Positions 23,903 to 36,055 of a stretch of DNA of 64,000 nt are shown one piece after another (positions within the stretch are counted from its first letter, which is position 1; the number at the start of each line of letters is the position of its first letter). The notes beneath the pieces are model-generated. The model saw only the letters and a program-made list of their open reading frames with translations. It ran no database searches and was not told the DNA's origin. A program made the translations under genes and the position numbers. Source of the DNA: Onchocerca lupi (Eukaryota; Nematoda; Chromadorea; Rhabditida; Onchocercidae); NCBI GenBank assembly GCA_028564675.1, contig JAOVVO010000115.1, positions 1 through 64,000 of the forward strand. The letters run 5' to 3'.

Positions 23903-26900
23903 TTAGCAACAAAATATTCGCAAATCATCGAATGAACAACGATGAACGCAGCATTTATCAACCACCGTTTTTCCAAGTCTCTTGAATAATGATCTTATTG
24001 CTGCAAAAATTAGATAAATTAGAAAGATTATTGACGGAATTTCAAGAAAAATGATTTTTGCCAATATCCTTAATTTCTTTATAATCTACCAAAATTTCTT
24101 TTTCTTTTATCATATTTAGTATCGAAAGATACTTTTTGATCATTTTCATACCATATTTTCATCTCACACCTACGTCAGAGCTCTCATTTACGTGTTATCA
24201 TGAATGTCATCATTATCATTATCATTATCATCTTTGTCGCTAATAATGATCAGATATTGTTCGTTTTATCTGATAATTTTGATCCAAGGCTGATTATGAA
24301 ATTAGTTGCTAAATATAAGCATCTGTATACAAATATGCAAAAATATATAATACATTTGAGGTGAAACGATTTTTCTAATTAATTTTTAAATCCTCAATGA
24401 ACATTGTTTATTTCATAATTTCATTAGACTTTAGAACTTAAACTAGAATTTATAGGGAACAAGTTTCATTAGAAGTGAAAAAAATTACGAAACTTCTATA
24501 ATTATTTCGAAGAAAATTCTTTTATTCAAGAAATGATTCAAAAATAATTAATTTTATCAAGTATTTTGCAGTAATATAGAAATAATAAAACCTTTGCATA
24601 AACATTAAATTCTCTTGTCGTTATCAGAATTTTCTAATATTGTCTATCAATTTTATATTTTTTAAATAATAAACTCTGATTAAAGGGTATTTTAGTTAAT
24701 ATTAAACTAATTGGAGCGAATTTCAGCTAAAATTATGTTATCATAAGTTAATTCAATGTTGATGAAAATTTTTTATTTTTTTTTTTTACATTATTGCGGA
24801 ATAGTTAAGAAAATTAATCATTTTTGAATCATTTTTTGCGTAACATAAAAGTTTCCTTGAAACTGATTTTACAAGTTTTGCGACTTTCTTCCTTTTAATG
24901 AAATTTGTTACCAGGCAAATCTTAGTTCATGTTCTAAAATCTAGCAAAATTAAGAAACTAACACATTTCCATTGATAGTCTGAAATTCTAAAAGTAACAT
25001 ATTGTTAATTTAGAAATATTTTAATTATCTGAAAGTCTAAAAGCAACATATTGTTAATTTAATTATATTTTAATTTGTTTTTTTATTCTAAGCATTTCAA
25101 CAAATATTGATCTTATTTAGGATTTGCCTTTTTAACGATTTTTAATGATATGCAGCATAAAAAACTTTAATGATATGCAGCATAAAAAACTAAAGTGAAA
25201 TTTTAATTCCGATTTCAATTCAATCGGTTAAATAGCTCGCAATTTATTATACTGCTTTTTCATAACTTTTGATTTCAGGCGTCATTTTAAAAAAGAAAAT
25301 AAAGAATTATTTGTGCATTTAAATAATTGTTATTTCATTTTATTTTTGAAAGAATTTGAACTATTTTCGTACTTGAATTGTCAAGTAATTTGATGGATAA
25401 AAATTCATATTTATAATAAGCAAGTGTTATGCTTGAAGTTTTCCAAAATTTAAATTTTTGAAAATCATTTAAAGGAAAAAAATTTTATCTAGAAATATAT
25501 TATTTGTAAAAGGAAATAAAAGTTGAATGTCATGTAATTCATTTTATTGTTAAATATTATTTGTAGAAATCATTAAATAACACGATTTTTTATACCTAAA
25601 AATTATTTTACAGCATAAATTAAGCAAATTAGTCTTGAGAACAGGTCATTTAAAATGCGATAAAAATTAATATTCAAAATTTTTCATAATCAGCTATTCA
25701 CTCCTGCTCTCACAAAAAAAAAAAAAAAAAAAAGAAACGAAATTAATATGAAAATTCCTAAAAATTCTGCAAATTAAAAATAGATAACAAAAAAAAAGAA
25801 TAATAAATAATTATAAGTACTAATTTAAATTTAAAACTTAGAAGTATTAATAGGAATTAATCCTTGAATTCTTCAAAATCCACATTTTAATTATAATTAT
25901 ACCATACCTTCAACATCCATATTTTAATTATAATTGTACCATCAGCGTGTAAAAGCAAGACAAACAAGCAAATTCTAATTAAATATATTCTGATCTGTGA
26001 TATATAGACTCAAATGTTGTAATCGTCACCAAAGTACATCTAATTTGTTTCTCTATTAAATTCAAATTACGGTTTTTAATTTTCAATTGCGTTGTATGAA
26101 AAAGTTGTTCTTAATTAGAGAACTAATTAACTTCGTCTCCTGATTATTCTTACATATTTTTTCGACAGAAAGATACCTAAGATTTATAGTAAGAATTAAA
26201 TTATTCAAATTAATTAATAATTAATTACATTTTTTTAAAATAAAAATGAAGTTGTTTTAGTGAAGAAAAACCCAAAATATATAAGAGGAAGTAGAATGAG
26301 TGAAAACAAGATTGCATCATTTATCATTCTGAAGGTTTCACGTAAAATTGAATCTGACTTGAAATGATAATTTCTAACAAGTCAGTTAACGCTTCATTAT
26401 CTAATTTCTCATTCAGAATTTTTCACGTAAAAGTTGAATCTGATGTAAAATGAATTTATTACCTGATCATGTAACAAATATTAAATGTGTTATATAAATA
26501 GAGTGATGAATTGAAATGAAAAATTTAACTTACATCGTTTATGTTCAACAAGTTTACTACCAATCGGTTTCACACAACCGTTACACAATTTGAGGATTGT
26601 TTCTATTATTCTGGTACCACAAATTCGAATTGAACTTCGCTTTGTTGGCATCTCAATCAATTCATCCGTAACATTTTGATCACTCAGTGATATTGATACA
26701 CGATTGCTATCGAATGATTTACTATCAGCAATCATTTCTTGTGATAGTTCTTGCATTTGCTCCTCCGAAATACTACCACTTCTTTGACCATCCAATTGAT
26801 CTGGCATGGAAGCGCTTCTCATTTTAAGATTTTTTTTGTTTAAATTTCCAAATTCCATGTAATTTCGAATGTTAGCATTTATTTCTTTGATATTCAGGCT

Positions 26901-26948
26901 TATAATAAGAAATGTGGTCATAATAATGCTTGTTTTGAACCACATCAT
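23903..26948 (-). CDS. Insulin-like peptide 2 (two exons: 26948-26534 and 24000-23903)
   Basis: Predicted 170-residue secreted insulin-family precursor. Exon 1 (26948 to 26534) holds signal peptide, pro-region, and B chain with C-x11-C-x2-C in the RICGTRIIETILKLCNGC context, and a GTAAGT donor in phase 1. Exon 2 (24000 to 23903) follows a TTTTTGCAG acceptor in the same phase and encodes CC-x3-C-x8-CC then TAA, with no residue after the last cysteine. The intron is 2533 bp. It differs from genes 1 and 3 in several ways: the first KR after the B chain is KL, so only the later KR could be cut, and a new KR lies ahead of the A chain in the LFKRLGK context. The pro-region carries an extra SQEM-type stretch. 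It is the most diverged of the three but all eight cysteines are intact, which argues that it is functional. Receptor and role unknown. Confidence 0.92.
25134..25192. repeat. Short tandem duplication in the insulin gene 2 intron
   Basis: A unit of about 26 bp containing aatgatatgcagcataaaaa occurs twice in a row. Unit 3 has a single version of it (about 39945-39970). It lies inside the intron and has no visible coding effect. Confidence 0.8.
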
Positions 26949-27059
26949 GTTTGTTTTTTTTTCGAAAGTCTTAATTAATGAATTCAAAAATAGAGAAAGC
27001 TTTCTTTAATAACAATACTTTTTATTTCGAAGTAATAAATTGTGTCCGAAAATAAATTT

Positions 27060-27430
27060 ATCAGATACTTGTCTTATTGTTGTTTTGCTATTGGTGATAG
27101 GCTTTCTTGACAGGAAAATTCCGTTTTCGGGAAAGATATGAACGATAATTAATTCCGAACATGGAATTAGCAAATGTCCACAGTTATCATTTGTAAGTTT
27201 CTGACGATAAAGGAACTAGTAATTGTTGAGTAATGAATTGGAAGGAAATATTTTTTTTTGGGATAATGTTCTATCTAGACAGATATTTGAATATTCAAGA
27301 TGGACAATTTTTTTAGAAGTACTTTTGCTAAACGAATGCCAAACGAAAGATTACAATAAATCACGAAAACTGAGCTTTCGAAGAATTAGCGAAACCTCTT
27401 CGTTCGTACCTTCAAGTACAGGAGTGTCCG
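27060..27430 (-). promoter_or_regulatory. Conserved upstream block of insulin gene 2
   Basis: Equivalent of 5210-5560 and 43780-44110, including the ggctttcttgacag and gggataatgttctatctaga blocks. Short frames cross it on both strands but none is conserved among the three copies. Candidate promoter or noncoding 5' exon; inference only. Confidence 0.35.
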
Positions 27431-28150
27431 ATTGATGGTACCATCAGAAATACACCTTAAATAAATACAAAAATGGACGGCCAAGAATGAAGTCCGTTGT
27501 CCTTTAATCTTAGAAACCCTTCTTCTCAGAATCAAGGTTATGAAGCAGAAGTCTTTTTGAATCTCACACTGTTGCAAAGGCGCAGGAATAAAAGGCGTGG
27601 TTACTCTTGTCAGCAATAAGATGGAACAAAAAACGATAAAAAATTTTAAAATGAAAAAGATTTCACCTTCGTAAATTGATCTAAAGAGGAAGAAGGCTTT
27701 TTGATATGATTGTTTAATAATGGTGGTGATGATAATTGATTGGGAATTCGAAAGTTCGATTGTACTTTAGGAAAAAAATAAAATTTCAAGGACTTCTCAA
27801 CAATTTTCTTTTTACTAGAAACACGCTAATCACTAGTACAGACGTAACAAATTTAGCAGAAGGAATATATGAAACATTACTATCCAATCAATAATAATAA
27901 TAATAGCATAAGTATCAGTACTAGTAAATATTACATAATGAAAAACAATAACAAATTCGATAATAATGATAATAATTCCATAGTCCATTTTTTTCATTTC
28001 TGCTTTTTCAACTTCAACAATCGAAAATTTTGGATTTACAGGACATATAGTTTTCATCAGTTGCCTGAATATGAAATTATTAAAAATTTGATCATTTATT
28101 AAATTGCACGTCCGAAATGATTCTGACGTGCAAATCGATCGTCTCAATTT
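27431..28150. other. Shortened intergenic of unit 2
   Basis: Contains the ggaattcgaaa..ttcaaggacttc block (27742) shared by all units and a short ATA repeat near 27889. At about 28050 it jumps to sequence matching 13407 of unit 1. This marks a deletion of several kilobases, including any receptor gene. Confidence 0.55.
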
Positions 28151-28159
28151 GGTATAGGG

Positions 28160-28490
28160 GCGAAAGACTAATTGAACAATCTATTAGCTGGTTCCTTATG
28201 AAGTTTTATTCAGGAGAGCTGGAATGAAGCTGTTATATTCGGAATAGCGAATGATTAGAGGAATTGTGGGATGAAACGTGTTCAACCTTTTTTCAAACTT
28301 TCAATGAGTATGACGTCTTGTTTGCTTAGATGAAGCGTAGACATTGAATGTGTACTCCACGTGGGCTATTTCTGATAAGCAGAAATGGCACGCTGTGAGA
28401 TGAATCAAACGTTGAGGGAAAGTAGAAATAAATCTTCCGCTCAAGCGTCATCCATCATCAGAGCTAGTTCATTCGAAGCAGTATTTAATT
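28160..28490. other. Second copy of the conserved island at 13500-13830
   Basis: Nearly base-for-base the same as 13500-13830, while sequence on either side is more diverged. Not open in any shared frame. Role unknown. Confidence 0.45.
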
Positions 28491-29728
28491 CGCATGATTA
28501 CACATACAATTGATAGGTTCACTTATTATCTAATTTTAATCAATCATTTATTAAAGGAAGATCGCTGTCATATAACAATTGCGAATTTATCATCTGATCC
28601 ATTAAATAGTAAGTAAAATATCAGAAAAATGAATAAATTTTCTCTCCCTTTATCATTCATCTCTTATCAAACAAATCCTCCACTGATAAAAACTTAAGGT
28701 ACACTGGTACAAATGCCAATCTAACTACTAATTTGGTAAATTGCAACCTCATCTTGCAACTTTGTGAACATGGCAGAACATGTCAATCTATTAATTTAAA
28801 AAATTAAAATTTTTATAAAAATGAAGAAATACCAGAAGATGCTATTTTAATTATTAATTTACGAATTTCAACTTTATAAAAATGCAGTTAAACAGAAGAG
28901 CATGTTGATTAACCATTAATTTAATAAATTATAATTTTAATTTCAACTTTTCGTTCGATTATTAAAGCCATCAAAATGATGCTACTTGTAGAACTATGCA
29001 TGTGAAATAGAATTAATATTGCTTCAATAATTTTTTCATTCCATACAAATATCATCATTGCAAATTTTAAATGATAAGTTAATTTGAATGAAAATGATCA
29101 CATATAATTTTGTTTCTTCAATCATTTATTTATCACGGAAACATTTACCTAAAACATTACAAATTTTGCGTGATTTATTAAGTAAGGGAATATGAAACTG
29201 ACCCTGTTTGTTTTGATTCATAACTGGCATACCATCGTCAGTAAATCACAAAATAAACTCTATAACAAAAACACTCATAAAAGATAAAAAAACAAAATTA
29301 AAGGAATCAAAAATTAAAGACGTATGATATTTTGTGTGACGTCACACATGACATAAGAAGCGGAAGAAATTTTAATAAATATGTGACATTCGAAACGGAA
29401 AAAATTAGAATAAAAAAGTAAAAAATAGATATTTGAAACTTGCAGTTACTTAAGCCTCACAATTATTCATTATTTTTTTTATTCGATATATTTTCCGACA
29501 GTAAAACTTATCACTAAAATTTATTAATTCAATAAGGAATCGAACTGATTAAAAATACTTTTTCCCCGAATGTTGCATCATATTTCAAGAAGTGAGAGGA
29601 AATGCCAAAATTCCATGAATTTTTATGAATATTCACAAATGCATCATTCTACTTCTTTTTAAATAACCAAAAATGATTCATAAAATATCATAACTTTTTC
29701 GGTGTTAAAACAAATATACTTTTTTTCA
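28491..29728. other. Intergenic with a small insertion
   Basis: Shared with 13840-15960 of unit 1. At about 29203-29320 there is a roughly 115-bp insertion that neither unit 1 (15514) nor unit 3 (55183) has at the same place. Its source is unknown; a small nonautonomous transposon is possible. No gene seen. Confidence 0.45.
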
Positions 29729-30493
29729 GCTAATTATTGATACTTTTGTATTTCTCTGGTCTATTTTTATCCGATCGCTCAGTGAAGTACCACATTAGAA
29801 ATCGCTAAATATTGGAATTATCAGGCAGGATGAGTTGCTTCACTTATCATCACCTGTATTGGTGTGTTTGTACGATAAATTTTGCACAAATGAAGACTTA
29901 TTCTAACAGATATAATTGATTAATTAGTTGCACAAAATTCAGTATAATTAATATGAAATGAGTGAATTCGTATGCAGTTTGCAATGTATTTCCTATTATT
30001 GAGAGCTGTATCTGGTGTAATACGATATATTTGGATTAACTAAATTGGCATTGAAATTGGCAATTTATTGGTTGATGAACAAATCATTATCTCAAGTAAT
30101 AATCAAATTATCATACGCTGATAATGATACATCGTTCTACGAAAGATTTTTTCACTTTGTCATGATATTAGCTTGCATGATTTAATGAATGTAACTATAT
30201 TTCCCATCGATAAAATTTAACTTGTTTTAATCGATTTGCCAATAATTGATTGATCTGCTAATGGTTGATAATTGATTGGTTCAGGAAGTAATTGAAATTT
30301 GATCAGATGCACTAGTTACTTAATAATATATATGCATAAAATATGAAAAATTATAAGGTAGTTTATGATCAGCCGTTATGCAAATGCAATCACTCATAAA
30401 TATGCGGCATCTTCTGGAAAATGATCGACTAAGCGTCGAAATTTTAACATCCTGCATTACACATTGGCATCCACCAACTGGAAAATGCTTCAT

Positions 30494-31180
30494 CGTGTAG
30501 GGGAAAGCGGGTTTTTGTTCGACTAGTTATTTGGGATTCTAGAGTCGTTGGATTGAAGATCTTTTGCTGCTGTGACTTGACTAGGTCAACAATAGCTTTT
30601 ATTAGGTTTACACGATATTAGAAACAATAGCGCAACTTACAACAACAATTAATGTGAAAAAAAAAAAACAATATGAGACTAATATAAGTAATACCAATAG
30701 TGGTCTTTTGATGAATGGTTGTTTGTGCTTCGTTGAGTTTGCTTGATATCGGCTAGGAACGTATTGCCACTGATGTAGGAGAGTCTGTCGCTGATGGTAA
30801 TTCTCTTTTTGCTGATGAACTGATGGCATCGACACTTGTAGATACTGAACCGGCACTAGCCTCGTTGCACTGATGAGAGGAATATTCAATAGACTGCTAC
30901 CGCCGCTGCTGGTGATTCATTCATGCACTGATGCTGCTGTCCAGAAAGTTCCGCTTTTGTACGGTCATCCTTGATAGGGACGGATGCTTATACATTAATC
31001 ATACAAAAAAGATTGATACGGATAAAGACTAAAGAATAAGAGATAAGTAATGCTTGAAATATTTAAACAAAGAACAAGGATTTGATCCCTACATTATTAC
31101 AATTGACTTGATTAAAGCCATTGGCAATTCTTTAGACAAAGAGCATGACATTAATCCTTACAAAACTACAGACATTGGCA
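30494..31180. other. Unidentified insert with two short coding-like frames
   Basis: Replaces the protease exons 2-6 region of unit 2 and is less A+T-rich than the flanks. On the minus strand 30889-30608 is a 93-codon frame, open further upstream but without an ATG. It is rich in Gln/His/Ser in its first two thirds and ends in a strongly hydrophobic segment (LLVLLILVSYCFFFF). On the plus strand 31054-31200 is a frame with the charged, non-repetitive stretch KEQGFDPYIITIDLIKAI. I recognise neither. They could be parts of a transposon or exons from another locus. Confidence 0.4.
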
Positions 31181-31239
31181 TGTTTTCTCAATCAATATAT
31201 TTTTGGCCTAAAATTTTTATTATAATAATTAACGTGATG

Positions 31240-31480
31240 GCATAATTATGACATAAATGATAATAACAACGATACATCAAGATGGGGTTGACCTTTGACC
31301 TGTAATTTGAATATCGAAGATATTATCATATTGAGTATTAAACCTGATGGCGTAATTATTGTATTAAATCTGGTAGGTAAATATGATATTAATGGTGAAT
31401 AACGCCAGAGGGAGAATTGCATTCATTGACTTTTGACCCGTGATGTTAATCTATATGAATAAAAATGTAAATACTCCCTA
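31240..31480. repeat. Foldback-type repeat with a DR1-like site
   Basis: Partial copy of the repeat at 58256-58640, sharing the atggcataattatgac start, the gacctttgacctgtaatttg block and the cctgatggcgtaattattgtatt block. It contains TGACCTTTGACCT at 31289-31301, a perfect direct repeat of the nuclear-receptor half-site with one spacer base. The repeat is cut by the BEL/Pao element to its right. Confidence 0.6.
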
Positions 31481-31536
31481 TATAAATGATAAGGCGCTCG
31501 AGGATATTGCTGTCATGAAAATATTTTTTGCGAATG

Positions 31537-32048
31537 TGTCAGTTCCTTTTAGGAAACGGTATTTATTAAATAGGGAATAATTACGAACCAACAATTATTC
31601 GAAAGTATCCAAATGGTTAATCACAGTTTTTCTTTCCTTTGTTGCTCATAGAACAGAATATTTTTGTTCCCTTTTGTTGATTGTTTCTTCGATTTGAATC
31701 GATTATTGCTGGGGTCGTTAAAATACTGTTGTTAGAAAACCCTTGTAGAGGACTGTTGTAGTAACGCAGACGTTCGTTGGCTGATCGTGGAATAAGAATA
31801 TCTCTCTACTCCAAATCCGGTCCTTACATATCCTTTCAGAATCCCTCCTTCTTTCCTGATCTCCAATTTGGCGCTTCAGGATCTCGCTTTGTTTAACTGT
31901 TAGTTGGAGCGTTTGACGGCAAACATGTTTACCGTTTTGGCGGGAAACATGTTCACCTTAATATTATTGGCCTGTTGATACATTTGAAATTAGCGCTTGA
32001 TGACCTTTAACACCTCTTGTTCATATCAATTTTCGGATTTTTCCGACA
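31537..32048 (-). repeat. Long terminal repeat (3' LTR) of the BEL/Pao element
   Basis: Similar along its length to the LTR at 51746-52235 and in the same orientation. Read on the minus strand it begins TGTCGGAAAAA at 32048 and ends near CTGACA at 31537. It lies just downstream of the minus-strand pol remnants, as a 3' LTR should. The ends are set by comparison with the other LTR and by the TG..CA rule; target-site duplications could not be confirmed. Confidence 0.65.
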
Positions 32049-32218
32049 TTCTCGACTGAGGAAAATTGAATAGTTTGGAAGGGGTGAATGATTGGTTTGC
32101 CCATTTTTTGCGGGTATGAAGAAAATTAAAGATTTAATCAAAATTCAATTTAACAGAAGTAATTAATTGTTATTATGTTGTAGTTTCTCGTAATTCTTCG
32201 ATTGAATTCTTAGTTTCA

Positions 32219-34620
32219 TCAACGTCGATTTCCAAAGTCTTGCATTCGTCGTCTTAGAGCGCTTCTCGTTCTCGCTGCTATAGGTTCATCAAGATTTTCC
32301 CTTTGAGCTATTGGTATTTCTTCATTTATTTCTAGTGGGTATAACACATTTATAGGTCTGTTGAGAATGTTTCCGTTTGGCATTTCGATCAGAGCATTTC
32401 TTATCTCTTGGTCTTTCCCCTTTATAGTTTCCTTTATCTTAGCTAATTTCCACATACCACGGGGAGTTTCTGATTCATTGATTAAGACTACTCCTCCTTC
32501 TTGTGGAATTCTTTTTTCTGTTATTCTGGGGGAGACATGTTCCCTTTGAGTTCTTTCTCTAAGACTAGTTAGATATTCATTTTTCCATATTTCCCAAAAT
32601 CTATCCAAACTTTTAAGAGTATTAGACCAGTCTTTTATGAGTTTTTCCTTGGTACTTGGTTGATGAGGAATGAATTCTTCGGGATCGTAATCATAAGTTG
32701 GTAGAAAGGCATTAGAAGAAAGAAAATCAATTGGATGGATGATAATATAGTCGTCAAAATTCACATAAGTCAATGGTCCAGTGTTAAGAATATCTTCTAT
32801 TTCTGCTAATAACGTTATTAATTCCTTTTCCCACAACAACTTCCGTCCGATTGCTCTTCTCATGGCCTTTTAATCTTTCGTATACTCCTCCACTCCACGA
32901 AGCTTTAGGTATTATATTTTTCTAGATCATGCCATTTTTTGCGAAGTAATCCATTAGTTTAATATTTTATTCCATAATAGTCTTGAATACCAACTGAAAT
33001 TGGCTGGCGTTGTCGCTCAAGACTAATTCTGGATATCCGCGTCTGGCAACGAATCTTCTTAGAATATGTAAAAAATCTTCAGCAGATAAATTTTCTGCAA
33101 CTTCCAAATGTATAGCTCTCGTAGTAAGACAGGTGAAAAGGGCTATCAATCTTTTTGTTATACCACTATCTATTTTGATAGAAAGAAGGCCCAGATAATC
33201 TAAACCAACATGTGCAAAGGTTCTTGATCGTTTAACTCGAGACTCCGGAAAATTGGGGATGGCTGGTAATTTAAATGGTTTAGTAGTCCATCGTCTACAG
33301 CCCATGCATTTATTTAAGATACGTTTAACTTCAGTTCTACCTTTAGGTATCCAGAGTCTTCGTCTCATTTCTGATAGGTGTGAGCAATTCCGGCATGATA
33401 TAAATCCTCGTGCTGTTGTTGTATAATGAGTTTTGTTATTGGATTGTGTTTAAGGGAGATAAATTGGATATTTACTATTGTCATCTAATTCGGAGTTTTC
33501 CAATCATCCTTTTGATCTCCACAATTTTTCTTCTTCGTTGTAATAAAGATTCCATTTGTCTATTTCTTTTTCAGCCAAACTGTCTGACTGTGCTTGCCTG
33601 ATTAATATCCATTCTGCTAACTTGTAATCGTCGCTTGTGAGTCGATTTTTCTCGGTTGAAATCGGTTGTAATCATGATAATTTTTGTTTCATTGTCAATT
33701 TTATGAATTTAAGGATCCAAGCGGTTGTTCTTAGTAATCTTAACCATTTACTAAAGCGATTACCGTCAATAAGTTTTATATCTTGGATGGAAATTTGAGC
33801 AGTTACCGTTGCGATTAATTTGTCTTCTTCATTTTCATGATCTTCTTTAATTTCGATTTCCCATTGTGGCCAGTTTAATTCTTCTTCTTTTAGCCATGTT
33901 GGTCCTTTCCTCCATAGATTGCAATTTTTTAATTCTTTAGATGAAATTCCTTTGGTTGCCATATCAACTGAATTGTGTTCGTTGGGAATATAACGAAATG
34001 AAAATTTTGCCTTCTTTATTTCTTCGACTCGATTCTGAACAAAAGTTGGTTGTAGTCGCGAATAATTCTGTATCCAATGTCATGCGCATTGAGAATCCGA
34101 CCATAAAGTTGTTTTTATATTTTCAAGTTCTAGTTGTTTTATTACAAATTGGGCAGCTCTTACTCCAATAAGTATTGCGAGTAATTCTATTCGTTTTATT
34201 GTCATCCCTTTAATTGGTGCAATACGAGATTTGGCAAAAACCAAAAATGTTTCTTTCGTTTGATCTTGCACATAAACTGCTGCTGCCTATGCTGTATTTG
34301 ATGCGTCATTGAAGACGTGAATTTGTGTTTCGCTTGAGAAAGTTGTAGCGAATCGCTGCAACTCCTTCACGATTTTTGGCCATTCATTTGTGAGCTTATC
34401 CCATAATTTCTCATTTTCTCTGCTTAGGATTTGATCTTAACCGATATTTTTTTCCATAAGTTTTGAAGAAATATTTTGAATTGTATCATTACAGGAACAA
34501 GAAATCCTAATGGATCATACTGAGAGGCTACGAATTGTAAAACAGACCTTTTTGTCAATTTTCCTCCAGTCCATAGTTTTAATATTAATTGTAAAAAACC
34601 TTCTCACATCTATTGCAGAC
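32219..34620 (-). mobile_element. BEL/Pao retrotransposon pol remnants
   Basis: Minus-strand fragments in pol order. About 34560-34440 is the end of the reverse transcriptase region ([20 protein letters not shown]). 34271-34080 and below is RNase H (KGMTIKRIELLAILIGVRAA, then TTLWSDSQ). 33962-33672 is the linker with NLWRKGPTWL and NWPQWE. 33370-32967 is the integrase (zinc-finger end CMGCRRW, then [29 protein letters not shown]). 32863-32219 is the integrase C-terminal part (EIEDILNTGPLTY, RGMWKLAKI, NVLYPLEIN). Stops and frameshifts separate the pieces, and the gag, protease and most of the reverse transcriptase are missing at the right end. It is a dead element inserted into the unit 2 protease copy. 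Confidence 0.92.
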
Positions 34621-35389
34621 CTAATCGAATCATAATGGCAAGAATCAATCTCCAATTTAACAAACTACAAATCAAATTACAAAATTAACAGGCTTTTTCT
34701 CAACATTAGAAACATGCGTTTATTGATTTCTCTTTTTTTTTTTTTCATTTAACCAGACTGAACTACAGGAACACGTATATAAAAACACGCGTATATTCGG
34801 ATGCAACGTTGTATCAAAGTTTCCAAGCAATAGTAAGGACTTTCCGATATCTCAAATTTTGAATTAATATAGATAAGGCACGTGTTTAAAAACTTCTGGA
34901 GATTAAAGTCTTGAACAAAAGAATATTGATATTTTTATCTATATAGAGAGGCTGGAACCGGACAGCGAAGCTTGGCCAATATCTGTTTGTTTTAAAAAAG
35001 TTTCTGATTTAACATTTCAACTTGGAACATGCATAGGGATTTTCGAATTTAGCGAATTTTTTTTATTGTTTAAATTTTTCGCTCAATTATGAAAGTTAAT
35101 TTATTTACTTTAATTGAAGCGAAATGAGAAAAAACAAGCGAATGGATATTGGCATTCCATCATTTCACAAAAAAACAAAAAAAAAACGATTCAAACTATC
35201 CTTCATGTTATTCGAATTCGAAATTGATCTTATCAGATAATCAGTTCCATTAAAAATTCGATGAGAAATTATTATTAATAACATTTTGGTCTCGATAACC
35301 CAGAACCTAAATGATTTAATTACCGTTTAAAAAATAAAAAGAAATGTTAAAAAAATTTGAAAAAAAGCAAAATTTGTACTTATTTTAAG
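34621..35389. other. Junction between retroelement and host unit sequence
   Basis: Unassigned sequence to about 34980. From about 34985 onward it matches 58829 and following of unit 3, which is the intron ahead of the seventh protease exon. No gene seen in the first part. Confidence 0.45.
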
Positions 35390-35904
35390 GATGAATTAAT
35401 AACACTGATTTTATCAAATGGAAGAAATTATTTCAACAAAATTTCTGCTTCCATTCTTGAAGCAACAAAAGCTGGAGAAAAATTCCTGATGCATTTAAAA
35501 GAAATCGATAACTTCACTCATTGAGCCCATCAAAAAATAGCTGATTAAAAATTTTATTTCGAACAATTATGCATGGCGAAATTCAGCATATGTATGAATT
35601 ACACAGTAATGTCGCAAGTTTCGGTGACAACTGAATTTCTACCAATCGATATTTTTTAACAAATCCGGTAGCATCTTCTATGATAAAAATCATTTCCAAT
35701 ATGCAAAATTTGATTACGAAATTTAAAAGCGTAGCGGGAAGATACAAAGTTTAATTCTAAAGATAACCTACACAATATGTTTATTTCACATATTCAAAAC
35801 TCATGATTAGCAATCAATGATTCGTTTTATGTAATAAATTAAAAATTACATAAATTGATCATATTGAACAAAGATTGAACAAATTTATTATTATTCTTAT
35901 ATAT

Positions 35905-35995
35905 TAAACTTAAGATGAAAAATTCGGGGCAAAAACAGACCAAATGAAGAGGTGATAACGATGATTGTATAGAGATAACAAACACGAAGCATCGA
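35905..35995 (-). pseudogene. Remnant of the transferase-like C-terminal exon, unit 2
   Basis: Keeps only the part encoding the YNHRYHLFIWSVFAPNF region. Compared with 21306-21752 it has lost about 70 bp at its 3' end and roughly 300 bp at its 5' side. The second deletion is shared with the copy at 63690-63825, so those two descend from one shortened version. Confidence 0.5.
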
Positions 35996-36055
35996 GCCGG
36001 ATAATGATTGCATCGAATTGAGAATTCTAGCAAAAAGTTTTGGAAAATATAGTGT

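Larger units (their letters stand above)
29729..35481 (+). pseudogene. Leishmanolysin-like metalloprotease, unit 2 copy (gutted)
   Basis: Remnants in order: leader exon 29729-29861, without its ATG; second exon about 30357-30493, open through SVEILTSCITHWHPPTGKCF and then cut off; a stretch near 31185-31235 matching the end of the sixth exon and its intron; and the seventh exon about 35390-35481, still reading NGRNY and KISASILEAT but with its splice donor lost. The exons for the zinc site and for everything after the seventh exon are missing. The gap is filled by an unidentified insert (30494-31180), a foldback repeat and a BEL/Pao element. Near 35755 the sequence jumps to what in unit 3 lies beyond the end of the gene. 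Confidence 0.82.
21831..36055. repeat. Tandem unit 2
   Basis: Second imperfect copy, aligning with unit 3 from the agtgttatgagagatttgc block (21829, 36051, 63881) through the insulin gene. It has no receptor gene: sequence at about 28050 corresponds to about 13407 in unit 1, so the part equivalent to 6700-13400 is largely missing. The protease is truncated at 30493. Confidence 0.85.
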
